From RHKX01 sp964641695 (lineage in GTDB: Bacteria; Actinomycetota; Thermoleophilia; Solirubrobacterales; 70-9), in NCBI GenBank assembly GCA_964641695.1, contig CAZXKG010000022.1, positions 1 to 30,844 of the forward strand: a stretch of DNA of 30,844 nucleotides, read 5' to 3'. The notes beneath the pieces were generated by a model. The model had not been told where the DNA came from. It ran no database searches and saw only the letters and a program-made list of their open reading frames with translations. Of the stretch, positions 22,136-30,143 are shown piece by piece (within the stretch, counting starts at the first letter, position 1; each line of letters starts with the position of its first letter). The position numbers were made by a program, and so were the translations under genes.

Positions 22136-23308
22136 ATGAAGCGGGTTCTGATCCTCGGCGCCACCGGTTCGATCGGCCTGCAGGCGGTCGACGTTGCCGA
22201 GCGCTCCCCCGAGCTGCAGCTCGTCGGCATGTCGGCCGGCACGTCGTGGCGTCCCCTGGTCGACGCTGCCGTCCGCCACCGGGTCGACGCGATCGCGCTC
22301 GCCGATCCGCAGGCGGCGCGCGAGGCCGAGGCGTCCGGCTTCGCCGGCGACGTGCTGGCGGGGGAGGAGGGCGTGCGTGAGCTGATCGCGCGCACCGAGC
22401 CGGACGTCGTCCTCAACGCGATCGTCGGCTCCGCCGGCCTGGGCCCGACGATCGCGGCGTTGAGCGAGGGGATCGACGTCGCATTGGCCAACAAGGAGAG
22501 CCTGGTCGTGGGCGGCGAGCTGGTCACCGCGTTGGCCGAGGCCGCCGAGGCACGGATCCTTCCCGTCGACTCCGAGCACTCCGCCCTCTACCAGCTGGTC
22601 GGCTCCGAGCCCCCGGGATCCGTCGACCGGCTGGTCCTGACCGCCTCGGGGGGGCCGTTCCGCGGTCGTACCGACCTCTCGTCCGTGACCGTCGAGGAGG
22701 CCCTGGCGCACCCGACCTGGGAGATGGGGGGGAAGATCACGATCGACTCCGCCACCCTGATGAACAAGGGTCTCGAGCTGATCGAGGCCCATCACCTCTT
22801 CGGCATCCCCTATGAGCGGATCGGGGTGGTGGTCCACCCGCAGTCGATCGTCCACTCGCTGATCGACCTCGTCGACGGCAGCAGCCTCGCCCACCTCGGC
22901 TACCCGGACATGCGGGTGCCGATCGCCTACGCGCTGGTCGGTCCGGAGCGGATGGAGCTTCCCGTCGAGCGGCTCGACCTCGCGTCCGTCGGGGCGCTCG
23001 AGTTCGAGCAGCCGGACGCGGAGACGTTCGCCTGCCTCCGTCTGGCTCGTGAGGCCGGGGCGGCGGGGGGCACAGCGCCGTGCGTGCTCAACGCGGCGAA
23101 CGAGGTGGCGGTCGCCGCGTTCCTCTCCGGCGAGATCCCCTTCACCGCCATCGCCGAGCTCGTCGCGACGGTGCTCGAGCGTGCCGATACGGCACCGGCG
23201 AGCCACTTCGCGGATCTCTTCGCCTGTGATTCGGCAGCCCGCCGGATCGCGGCTGATGCCCTGCCCGGGGTCGCGCTGCCCGCCCGGGAAGCGAGCGCCG
23301 GCGCATGA
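22136..23308 (+). CDS. dxr: 1-deoxy-D-xylulose 5-phosphate reductoisomerase (Dxr/IspC)
   Basis: Dxr converts DXP to MEP with NADPH, the first committed step of the MEP isoprenoid route, and is the classic target of fosmidomycin. The 390-aa protein has VLILGATGSIGLQAVDV at the N-terminus, ALANKESLVVGGEL, the metal-binding PVDSEHSALYQLV, TASGGPFRG, DSATLMNKGLELIEAHHLFG with the second metal Glu, HPQSIVHSLIDL, and LNAANEVAVAAFL. All catalytic positions I can judge are intact. Its product route supplies UppS upstream. The stop overlaps rseP by ATGA. Confidence 0.97.
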   Translation: MKRVLILGATGSIGLQAVDVAERSPELQLVGMSAGTSWRPLVDAAVRHRVDAIALADPQAAREAEASGFAGDVLAGEEGVRELIARTEPDVVLNAIVGSAGLGPTIAALSEGIDVALANKESLVVGGELVTALAEAAEARILPVDSEHSALYQLVGSEPPGSVDRLVLTASGGPFRGRTDLSSVTVEEALAHPTWEMGGKITIDSATLMNKGLELIEAHHLFGIPYERIGVVVHPQSIVHSLIDLVDGSSLAHLGYPDMRVPIAYALVGPERMELPVERLDLASVGALEFEQPDAETFACLRLAREAGAAGGTAPCVLNAANEVAVAAFLSGEIPFTAIAELVATVLERADTAPASHFADLFACDSAARRIAADALPGVALPAREASAGA

Positions 23309-24432
23309 GCTGGCTGCTGGCGATCGGCGGCTTCGCCGCCCTGGTGGTGCTGCACGAGCTCGGCCACTTCACGGCGGCCAAGGCGGTCGGGATGAGGGTC
23401 GAGCGCTTCTTCCTCTTCTTCCCGCCGAAGGTCGTCTCGATCAAGCGTGGCGAGACCGAGTACGGGATCGGCGCGATCCCGCTCGGCGGCTTCGTGAAGA
23501 TCACCGGGATGAACCCGGAGGAGGAGATCCCTCCGGAGGTCGTCGACCGCGCCTACTACAAGCAGCCGGTCTGGAAGCGGATCGTCGTGATCGCGGCGGG
23601 ACCGTTCGTGAACATCGTCCTCGCCCTCTTCCTCTTCTTCCTCCTCGCCGTCGGCTTCGGGCTCGACACCGGGCCGACCAACCGGGTCGGGACGATCGAC
23701 GACGACCTTCCGGCGGCCTCGGCGCTGCGCGAGGGGGACGAGCTGATCGCCGTCGACGGGCGCCGGGTCGACGCCCTGCCGGCCGAGGAGCTCTCGACGG
23801 TCGTTCGCGATCAGGTCGCAAGGCACACCTGCGCCGGTGCGGCCGAGGTTGGCTGCGTCGCCGAGGAGCCGGTCGTGCTGCGGGTCGTTCGCGACGGCGA
23901 GCCGATCACGATCGAGGTCAAGCCCGTCTACGAGCAGCTCGAGGCCCCGCCTGGCAGCGACCCGATCCCACCGCGGATGATGATCGGGTTCGGCTACCAG
24001 CTGCAGCGCGAGCAGGTCGGCGTCGGCGAGGGGATCGAGTTCGCGATCGACCGGATGTGGTTCGTCACCTCGCGCACCGCCGAGGTGTTCTCCAACATCC
24101 TCGACGCCGAGCAGCGCGAGCAGATCAGCGGGGTCGTCGGTGCCACCGAGGTGACCCGCCAGAGCTTCGAGTTCGACACCCGCCAGGCGATCGGGGTCCT
24201 GGCCGTGATCAGCCTCTCGCTGGGGCTGCTCAACCTGCTGCCGTTCCTCCCGCTCGACGGCGGCCACATCTTCTGGGCCCTGGTCGAGAAGGCGCGCGGA
24301 GGCCGGCCGGTGCCGCTGCGGATCATGGAGCGCTCGGGGATGATCGGCTTCGCGCTAGTTCTCGTGCTGTTCGTGATCGGCCTGCAGAACGACATCACGA
24401 AGCTGACCGGGGACGGGTTCGACGTCCGCTGA
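23305..24432 (+). CDS. rseP: Site-2 protease RseP family zinc metalloprotease
   Basis: This intramembrane protease cuts transmembrane anchors such as anti-sigma factors or signal-peptide remnants. The 375-aa protein has the zinc motif HELGH (His17, Glu18, His21) in the first membrane segment, GAIPLGGFVKITGM, a second segment near 95-118, a PDZ-like domain (about 130-225, with ASALREGDELIAVDGRRV), and the C-terminal third zinc ligand region LNLLPFLPLDGGHIFW. The last segment is close to the C-terminus. The dxr-rseP pair is widespread. The substrate is unknown here. Confidence 0.95.
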   Translation: MSWLLAIGGFAALVVLHELGHFTAAKAVGMRVERFFLFFPPKVVSIKRGETEYGIGAIPLGGFVKITGMNPEEEIPPEVVDRAYYKQPVWKRIVVIAAGPFVNIVLALFLFFLLAVGFGLDTGPTNRVGTIDDDLPAASALREGDELIAVDGRRVDALPAEELSTVVRDQVARHTCAGAAEVGCVAEEPVVLRVVRDGEPITIEVKPVYEQLEAPPGSDPIPPRMMIGFGYQLQREQVGVGEGIEFAIDRMWFVTSRTAEVFSNILDAEQREQISGVVGATEVTRQSFEFDTRQAIGVLAVISLSLGLLNLLPFLPLDGGHIFWALVEKARGGRPVPLRIMERSGMIGFALVLVLFVIGLQNDITKLTGDGFDVR

Positions 24433-24450
24433 GCAGCCGCTGAGATGCGA

Positions 24451-24487
24451 TAGCTTGGGCGCAGTCCTTAGCGACCCGGAGGAGGGG
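24451..24487 (+). promoter_or_regulatory. -10-like box and strong ribosome binding site for the acyl-CoA synthetase
   Basis: TAGCTT (24451-24456) is a plausible -10 in the 64-bp gap after rseP. GGAGGAGGGG (24478-24487) is a strong ribosome binding site 9 nt before the ATG at 24497 and rules out the in-frame TTG at 24455. Confidence 0.5.
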
Positions 24488-24496
24488 CAACCACAT

Positions 24497-26302
24497 ATGG
24501 AGACGACCACGGCGCAGCGGTTCGCGAGCGGGGGACCGGCGTTCGAGCCGGAGGATCCGAGCCTCGCAGCAGCGTTCCACGCAACGGTCGATCGGCTCGG
24601 GGACGAGCCGGCGATTCACGAAGACGAGCGGACGCTGAGCTGGAACGAGCTGCGCGCCCAGGTGCGGGCGGTCGCAGGCGGCCTCGCACGCCTCGGCGTC
24701 GGCAAGGGGGACACGGTCGCCCTGATGCTGCGCAACCGCGCCGAGTTCTTCCCCTGCGACCTCGGAGCGGTGACGCTCGGAGCGGTGCCCTTCTCGATCT
24801 ACCAGACCTGCTCGTCGGAGCAGATCGCCTACGTGGTCGGGGACGCGGGGGCCAAGGTCGCGATCGTCGAGGCCGCGTTCCTCGAGGTCTTCGAGGGCGC
24901 GCGCGGCAGCCTCCCGCAGCTCGAGCACCTGATCGTGCTCGACGGGCCGGGCGGGACGATGAGCTTCGAGGATCTGCTCGGCGCCGATCCCGACTTCGAC
25001 GACGCGGCGGCGGCGGCGACGGTGACGCTGGACGACACCCTGACCCTGATCTACACCTCCGGCACCACGGGCCCGCCCAAGGGCGTCGAGCTGACCCACG
25101 GGAACCTGCTCGGGCTCGTCGCCGGCGTCCATGATCTGATCCCGTTCCCCGAGCACGGCGCGAAGGTGATCTCCTGGCTGCCGGCGGCCCACATCGCCGA
25201 GCGCGGGGCCAACTACTACCTGCCGATGGTCCGCGGGCTGACGGTGACGGTCTGCCCCGACCCGAAGCGGATCGTCGAGTACCTGCCGAAGGTCAGGCCG
25301 ACGTGGTTCTTCGCCGTGCCGCGCGTCTGGGAGAAGTTGAAGGCCGGGCTCGAGGCGATGCTCGCCGGGCTGCCGGAGGAGCAGCGACAGGGGGCTCAGT
25401 CGGGGCTCGATGCGGCGCTGACCAAGGTCCGCGCCGAGCAGGCCGGGGAGGAGGTGCCCGCCGAGATCGCCGCTGCCGCCCAGGCGGCGGACGAGGGCAT
25501 GTTCGCCGGGCTGCGAACCCACCTCGGACTGGACGAGCTGGTTGCCGTCAACGTCGGCGCCGCTCCCACTCCCGTCGAGGTGCTCGAGTTCTTCCACGCG
25601 ATCGGGGTGCCGATCGGCGAGCTCTGGGGCATGTCGGAGACCTGCGGCGCCGCCACCGTCAATCCTCCGTCGGCGGTCAAGATCGGGACCGTCGGACCGC
25701 CGCTTCCCGGCGTCGAGATCAGGCTCGCCGACGACGGCGAGGTCCAGGTCCGCGGGCATCTGATCATGCCCGGCTACCGCAACATGCCGGAGAAGACGGC
25801 GGAGACGATCGATCCCGAGGGCTGGCTGTCCACCGGCGACATCGGCGTCCTCGACGAGGACGGCTACCTGTCGATCATCGATCGCAAGAAGGAGCTGATC
25901 ATCAACGCGGCGGGCAAGAACATGTCGCCCGCTTCGATCGAGGCGACCCTGAAGACGTCGAGCCCGCTGATCGGCCAGGTCGTAGCGGTCGGCGATGCCC
26001 GCCCTTACAACGTCGCGCTGGTCGTGCTCGACCCCGAGTACGCGCCGGTCTGGGCGGCGCAGAACGGGGTGGAGGCGGAGGGCATCGCCGCCCTGGCCGA
26101 GGACGAGAAGGTCCTCGCCGTGGTGGGGGAGGCGATCGAGGCCGCCAACGCGAAGATGTCCCGTGTCGAGCAGATCAAGAAGTTCAAGCTCCTGCCGGAG
26201 GAGTGGCTGCCCGGCGGAGACGAGCTGACGCCGACGATGAAGCTGAAGCGCAAGCCGATCGGGGAGAAGTACGAACGCGAGATCGAGGAGCTGTACGCAT
26301 GA
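24497..26302 (+). CDS. Long-chain acyl-CoA synthetase (AMP-forming)
   Basis: The 601-aa protein activates fatty acids to acyl-CoA through an acyl-AMP intermediate, as judged by family. It shows the ANL superfamily P-loop IYTSGTTGPPKGVELTH (185-201), SWLPAAHIAER, FFAVPRVWEKLKAGLEAML typical of the long-chain FadD15/ACSL type, the ATP-binding GELWGMSETCG, GWLSTGDIG with the ribose-binding Asp, and DRKKELIINAAGKNMSP in the hinge to the C-terminal domain. Length fits FadD15-like enzymes. Exact chain length is unknown. It overlaps the downstream VOC gene by ATGA. Confidence 0.93.
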   Translation: METTTAQRFASGGPAFEPEDPSLAAAFHATVDRLGDEPAIHEDERTLSWNELRAQVRAVAGGLARLGVGKGDTVALMLRNRAEFFPCDLGAVTLGAVPFSIYQTCSSEQIAYVVGDAGAKVAIVEAAFLEVFEGARGSLPQLEHLIVLDGPGGTMSFEDLLGADPDFDDAAAAATVTLDDTLTLIYTSGTTGPPKGVELTHGNLLGLVAGVHDLIPFPEHGAKVISWLPAAHIAERGANYYLPMVRGLTVTVCPDPKRIVEYLPKVRPTWFFAVPRVWEKLKAGLEAMLAGLPEEQRQGAQSGLDAALTKVRAEQAGEEVPAEIAAAAQAADEGMFAGLRTHLGLDELVAVNVGAAPTPVEVLEFFHAIGVPIGELWGMSETCGAATVNPPSAVKIGTVGPPLPGVEIRLADDGEVQVRGHLIMPGYRNMPEKTAETIDPEGWLSTGDIGVLDEDGYLSIIDRKKELIINAAGKNMSPASIEATLKTSSPLIGQVVAVGDARPYNVALVVLDPEYAPVWAAQNGVEAEGIAALAEDEKVLAVVGEAIEAANAKMSRVEQIKKFKLLPEEWLPGGDELTPTMKLKRKPIGEKYEREIEELYA

Positions 26303-26655
26303 GTGAGATCAAAGGACTCGACTTCGTTGCGGTCCCGTCTACGGATGCCGACCGAACGAGGGCCTTCTACGTCGAGACCCTCGGGTTGCGACCCGACGAC
26401 AAGTCCAACTACGAGTTCTGGGTCGGCGAGACCTGCTTCGGGATATGGGAGCCGGACAAGATGGGCGGCAGCTTCGCCCCGCAGACGAACGCCCACATCG
26501 CTCTGCACGTCGACGACATGGAGGCGTCGCGCAAGGCCCTGGGAGAGAAGGGTGTCGAGTTCCTGGGCGAGACCTTCGACACCGGCGTCTGCCACATGGC
26601 GTTCTTCAAGGACCCGGACGGCAATGACCTGATGCTCCACCACAGGTACGCCTGA
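26299..26655 (+). CDS. VOC (glyoxalase/bleomycin-resistance fold) family protein
   Basis: The 118-aa protein is a single vicinal-oxygen-chelate domain made of two beta-alpha-beta-beta-beta modules: KGLDFVAVPSTDADRTRAFY with TLGL, then AHIALHVDDMEASRKAL, and the end FKDPDGNDLMLHHRY. The first metal position, usually a His after strand 1, is not a His here, and the final Glu position is Leu/His. It may therefore not be a typical metal enzyme. It is coupled to the acyl-CoA synthetase by an ATGA overlap, so a role near fatty-acid or dioxygen chemistry is possible. The substrate is unknown. Confidence 0.88.
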   Translation: MSEIKGLDFVAVPSTDADRTRAFYVETLGLRPDDKSNYEFWVGETCFGIWEPDKMGGSFAPQTNAHIALHVDDMEASRKALGEKGVEFLGETFDTGVCHMAFFKDPDGNDLMLHHRYA

Positions 26656-26707
26656 GGCGTCCAGGGATGCTGCGCATACCGGAGTCCTCGTCGCCTCACA
26701 GCCCTTC

Positions 26708-26821
26708 GGCCGCTTCGGCTCCTGCGTCCGCCGGTCTGCTTGGTCCCTGGACGCCTCACGGCTCTAACGTCTAAGGGATTGGGCCGCTTCGGCCCTGCGT
26801 CCGCCGGTCTGCTTGGTCCCT
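26708..26821. repeat. Duplicated ~40-bp repeat with hairpins between convergent genes
   Basis: Copy A (26708-26748) and copy B (26782-26821) are the same 40-nt sequence apart from one extra T in copy A; the last 28 nt are identical. The short word CGCCTCA recurs at 26692, 26752 and 26825. Copy B starts with a perfect 6-bp hairpin GGGCCG-CTT-CGGCCC (26781-26795), and copy A has a shorter form of it. The 190-bp gap separates the ends of the rightward VOC gene and the leftward E2 gene, so bidirectional terminators or a dispersed intergenic repeat are the likely readings. No coding frame is convincing. Confidence 0.85.
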
Positions 26822-26845
26822 TGTCGCCTCAACTCCCGAGGTCGG

Positions 26846-27535
26846 TCAGTCGAGGTCGGCGGCCTCGAGGCGATCGCGTAGGGCGGCGAGCATCCGGGAG
26901 GCGGGCACGCCGTCGACCGCCCTGTGGTCGTAGACGAGAGTGAGCTCGACCGACGGCGCGACGACGACCTCGCCGGCTTCGGCGATCGGCACCTCCGCCA
27001 GGCGTCCGACCCCGAGGATGGCGATCTGCGGCGGGTTGAGTATCGGCGTGAACCAGTCGATCCCGGTCGCGCCCAGCGTCGAGATCGAGAACGTACCCCC
27101 CTTCATCTCCCCTGGCAGAAGGCTGCCTTCGCGGGCCTTCTGCGCGAGCGTGCGCGTCTCCGCGGCGAGCTCGCAGACGGTTCTTTCCGCGGCGTCGCGG
27201 ATCACGGGGACCACGATGCCCTCATCCAGGCTCACCGCCAGCCCGATCGCCGGGCGGTCGGCCAAGGTCACCCCCTGATCGTCCACGTAGCCGCTCAGCC
27301 GTGGGTGGTCGAGCAACGTCAGGGCGGCCGCGCGGACGATCAGGTGGGTGAGGGTCACCTTCGCGCCCTCGCACCGGGAACGAAGCTCCTCGAGTCGTCG
27401 CAGGGACGCTCGCATGTCCACCGCGACTCCGGTCGCCACGCGCGGGGCTTGCCAGGCCGCGGTCATGCCGCGGGCGACGGCTCCGCGCATGCCCTTGAAC
27501 GGGATCCTGACCGCCTCTTCGCGGTCGTCGGTCAA
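26846..27535 (-). CDS. 2-oxoacid dehydrogenase E2, catalytic acyltransferase domain only
   Basis: The 229-aa protein is the CoA acyltransferase core of a pyruvate, branched-chain or acetoin dehydrogenase complex. It begins almost at once with VRIPFKGMRGAVARGM, the usual start of the catalytic domain. It continues with VTLTHLIVRAAALTLLDHP, the substrate-channel SLDEGIVVPVIRDA, FSISTLGATGIDWFTPILNPPQIAILGVGR, and ends with the catalytic His in VYDHRAVDG. Neither a lipoyl domain nor a peripheral E1/E3-binding domain is fused to it. The start is TTG 27535, overlapping the lipoyl gene stop (TTGA); the reading frame upstream of it is not coding-like. Confidence 0.88.
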   Translation of the reverse strand: MTDDREEAVRIPFKGMRGAVARGMTAAWQAPRVATGVAVDMRASLRRLEELRSRCEGAKVTLTHLIVRAAALTLLDHPRLSGYVDDQGVTLADRPAIGLAVSLDEGIVVPVIRDAAERTVCELAAETRTLAQKAREGSLLPGEMKGGTFSISTLGATGIDWFTPILNPPQIAILGVGRLAEVPIAEAGEVVVAPSVELTLVYDHRAVDGVPASRMLAALRDRLEAADLD

Positions 27536-27789
27536 GGCGAGAAGATCCTGGCGAGGACGGTCTCGCGGCCGAACGTCTCCCCCTCGGCGACGCAGACCTC
27601 GGCGACCGTCCCGGCGAGCGGGGAATCGAGCTCGTAGCTCGTCTTGACGACCATCAAGCTCGCGAGCGCCTGTCCGACGGTGACGGTGTCGCCGGCGGCG
27701 ACCTGCCACTCGTCGAGCAGGCCCTCGACGTCGTCGTCGGTGTCCTCCCAGATCCCGGCCGGCGCGACGACGTCCCCGTCGGTGCTCAT
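27532..27789 (-). CDS. Free-standing lipoyl (biotinyl-type) domain protein
   Basis: The 85-aa protein is a single lipoyl domain. It shows VEGLLDEWQVAAGDTVTVGQ, then the hairpin with the probable modified lysine in SLMVVKTSYELDSPLAGTV, then EGETFGRETVLARIF at the C-terminus. A 20-residue acidic N-terminal stretch precedes the fold. It would carry acyl groups from E1 to the E2 core encoded next, with which it overlaps by TTGA; it overlaps the E1beta stop by ATGA. A biotin carrier is less likely because the gene sits inside the E1/E2 operon and lacks the AMKM motif. Confidence 0.87.
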   Translation of the reverse strand: MSTDGDVVAPAGIWEDTDDDVEGLLDEWQVAAGDTVTVGQALASLMVVKTSYELDSPLAGTVAEVCVAEGETFGRETVLARIFSP

Positions 27790-28823
27790 GCCAGGACCTT
27801 CGCGTCCACGATCTCGCGAGCTGCCGATGCGATGTCGTCGACCTGGGGGATCACGCGCTGCTCGAGCGGCCGGCTGTAGGGGATCGGCACGTCCGGAACG
27901 GCGAGCCGGCGAACCGGAGCCGCGAGGTCGATCTCGTCGAGGCGCTCGGCGACGAGGGCGGCGATCTCGCCGGACAGCCCGAAGCTGAGGTAGTCCTCGT
28001 CGGCGATCAACAGGCGCCCGGTCTTCTTCACCGACTCGAGCACGGCCTCACGATCGAGCGGGACCACGGTCCGGAGGTCGATCACCTCGGCGCCGATGCC
28101 CTCCTCGGCGAGCGTCGCCGCCGCGAGCTCCGCCTTCTGAACCATCTGCGAGAGGGTGACGATCGTCAGGTCGGTGCCCTCGCGGACGATCCGGGCCTCG
28201 CCGAACGGCACCGTGTACGCGCCCTCCGGAACGACGGTCGTCGCACCTTCGAAGTACGACATCCACGGCAGGCCCATGATCCCCTTGTGGAACATGAAGA
28301 TGACCGGGTTGTCGTCACGGATCGACTCGATCATCAGGCCCTTCGCGTCGTATGCGTTGGAGGGCACGACCACCTTCAGCCCCGGCACGTGGGCGAAGAT
28401 GGAGTGCAGGCACTGCGAGTGCTGAGCCGCGTCGGAGTAGCCGCCCCCCGTGGCGGTCGTGATCACGAGCGGCAGCCTCACGTTGCCGTTCGACATGTAG
28501 GTGTTCTTGGCGACGTGGTTGTAGATCTGGTCCATCGCGACGCCGAAGAAGTCCACGAACATCAGCTCGGCGATCGGGCGCATGCCCTCGGCCGCGGCGC
28601 CCAGGGCGGCGCCGATGAACCCGGCTTCGGATATCGGTGTGTCCATGACGCGCTCGGGCCCGAAGCGGTCGAGAAGTCCCTCGGTCGCCCCGAAGATCCC
28701 GCCGTAGGAACCGATGTCCTCGCCCATCACGAAGACGTCGTCGTCGCGCTCCAGCTCGAGCCCGATCGCCTCCGAGATCGCCTGGGCCATCGTCAGCTTG
28801 CGCTCACTCGATTCAGTGCTCAT
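27786..28823 (-). CDS. 2-oxoacid dehydrogenase E1 component, beta subunit
   Basis: The 345-aa protein is the transketolase-like beta subunit of a TPP-dependent E1. It has KLTMAQAISEAIGLELERDD, VMGEDIGSYGG, FGPERVMDTPISEAGFIGAALGAA with the TPP-binding Glu, MFVDFFGVAMDQIYNHVAK, GGGYSDAAQHSQCLHSIFAHVPGLKVV in segments, and the C-terminal VIDLRTVVPLDREAV. AGGAGA before the ATG is a good ribosome binding site. It follows the E1alpha gene after 26 bp. Whether the complex acts on pyruvate, branched-chain acids or acetoin cannot be decided. Confidence 0.93.
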   Translation of the reverse strand: MSTESSERKLTMAQAISEAIGLELERDDDVFVMGEDIGSYGGIFGATEGLLDRFGPERVMDTPISEAGFIGAALGAAAEGMRPIAELMFVDFFGVAMDQIYNHVAKNTYMSNGNVRLPLVITTATGGGYSDAAQHSQCLHSIFAHVPGLKVVVPSNAYDAKGLMIESIRDDNPVIFMFHKGIMGLPWMSYFEGATTVVPEGAYTVPFGEARIVREGTDLTIVTLSQMVQKAELAAATLAEEGIGAEVIDLRTVVPLDREAVLESVKKTGRLLIADEDYLSFGLSGEIAALVAERLDEIDLAAPVRRLAVPDVPIPYSRPLEQRVIPQVDDIASAAREIVDAKVLA

Positions 28824-28849
28824 CTCTTCTTCTCCTGTCGATCCGTCGG

Positions 28850-29857
28850 CTACACGAAGACGCTCTGAAGCGCCTCTTGTGGGTCGGGGTAGTCGCTTTC
28901 GCGCGCGAACTCGTAGGCGGCCGAGACCCGCTCGTGGGCCCGCGTCCTGATCTCCTCGTCGAGGGGGTCCTCGAGGACTCCCTGTTCGCGCAGGGTCGCG
29001 GCCAAGGCGGGGATCGGGTCGTTCTCACGCAGCCCGTCGGCTTCCCCTTTCGGCCGGTACACCTCACCGTCTCCCTGGAAGTGGCCCAGGTAACGGTCCG
29101 TCTTGACCTCGATCAGGCTGGGACCCTCGCCGGCCCGGGCCCTGCCCACCGCCTCGCCCACCGCCTCGTAGACCTTCAGCGGGTCGTTCTCGAGGACGTC
29201 GACCCCGGGCATACCGTAGGCGGCGGCGCGGGTGGCGTTCGATTCCACGGCAGTCGAATCGCTCTTCTTGACGGAGATCGCGTACTTGTTGTCCTCGCAG
29301 ACGAAGACGACCGGCAGCGACCACAGGCCCGCCAGGTTCAGCGACTCGTGGAACGTCCCCTGGTTCGCCGCTCCCTCGCCGAGGAAGGCGACCGCGACCC
29401 AGTCCTTGCCGCGCTTCCTCGCGGCCAGCGCGGCACCGACGGCAGGGGGCATGCTCGCACCCTCGATCCCGCTGCAGCTGAACTTGTGCTCGGGGTCGAA
29501 GAGATGCATGTGACCGCCCTTGCCGCGGCTGAGCCCGGTCTCCTTGCCGAAGATCTCGGCGGTCATCTCGTTCAGGGGCACGCCCTTGGCGATCGCGAAG
29601 TGGTGGGGCCTGTGCGTCCCGACCACGGTGTCCTCCCGGCGCAGGTGGGCGCAGGTGCCGACGGCGACCGGTTCCTGGCCGGCGGCGAGATGCATCTCGC
29701 CGGGCACCGGACCCGCGCCGATGTCGAAGGCCAAGCCCTTCTGGATGTTCGGTGGCAGCTTGCCCTCGAGGTAGACGTCCACCATCGTCTCCTCGTACTC
29801 ACGGATCACGAGCATCGTCTCGTACATCCAAAGCGCCTGCTCAGGGGTCGGTCGCAT
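28850..29857 (-). CDS. 2-oxoacid dehydrogenase E1 component, alpha subunit
   Basis: The 335-aa protein is the TPP-binding alpha subunit. It shows YETMLVIREYEETM at the N-terminus, GEMHLAAGQEPVAVGTCAHL, VVGTHRPHHFAIAKG, GKGGHMHLFD, the TPP motif GEGAANQGTFHESLNLAG with CEDNKYAIS, and DRYLGHFQGD. The ATG at 29857 is chosen because AGAGGAGA lies just upstream; an in-frame start at 29881 is less likely. It is the first gene of the leftward operon E1alpha-E1beta-lipoyl-E2. No E3 gene is in view. Confidence 0.93.
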   Translation of the reverse strand: MRPTPEQALWMYETMLVIREYEETMVDVYLEGKLPPNIQKGLAFDIGAGPVPGEMHLAAGQEPVAVGTCAHLRREDTVVGTHRPHHFAIAKGVPLNEMTAEIFGKETGLSRGKGGHMHLFDPEHKFSCSGIEGASMPPAVGAALAARKRGKDWVAVAFLGEGAANQGTFHESLNLAGLWSLPVVFVCEDNKYAISVKKSDSTAVESNATRAAAYGMPGVDVLENDPLKVYEAVGEAVGRARAGEGPSLIEVKTDRYLGHFQGDGEVYRPKGEADGLRENDPIPALAATLREQGVLEDPLDEEIRTRAHERVSAAYEFARESDYPDPQEALQSVFV

Positions 29858-30013
29858 CGTTCTCCTCTGTTTCTGCCGCACCGTCCCGGTTCACCCACCT
29901 CACACGAAGTCGATCCGATCGAACATCGTCCGAAGCCGCCCGGCGCGCGGCGTCGTTTCCCGTGTACCGCGGCGGTCCTGGGGCTGGGCCCGACTCGGAG
30001 CCACCGCGTCACG

Positions 30014-30042
30014 ACCATAGCCAAATCGCTTTTGCACGTCAA
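30014..30042 (-). promoter_or_regulatory. Sigma-70-type promoter of the 2-oxoacid dehydrogenase operon
   Basis: On the minus strand TTGACG (30042-30037) and TATGGT (30019-30014) are spaced by exactly 17 bp, close to the consensus. The start would be near 30007, leaving a leader of about 150 nt before the E1alpha ATG. The other parts of the 286-bp gap (29858-30143) show no gene. Confidence 0.65.
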
Positions 30043-30108
30043 CGTCGACGTCTGCTCTCGCCCCGGGCGGAGCCTCCGTTCGGTCGCGCCGCGCCGGCGT
30101 CTTGGCCG

Positions 30109-30136
30109 GGATCCGGCCGACGATCCGACCGGATCC
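30109..30136 (-). terminator. Possible ettA terminator hairpin
   Basis: GGATCCGG (30109-30116) and CCGGATCC (30129-30136) form a perfect 8-bp stem with a 12-nt loop just after the stop of the leftward ettA gene. No T-run follows. Confidence 0.4.
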
Positions 30137-30143
30137 GTTCGCC

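Noticed and set aside
27536..27709. N-terminal extension of the E2 core into the lipoyl gene
   Set aside because: The extension is out of frame with the lipoyl protein and is an Arg-rich shadow sequence; TTG at 27535 fits the family start of the catalytic domain.
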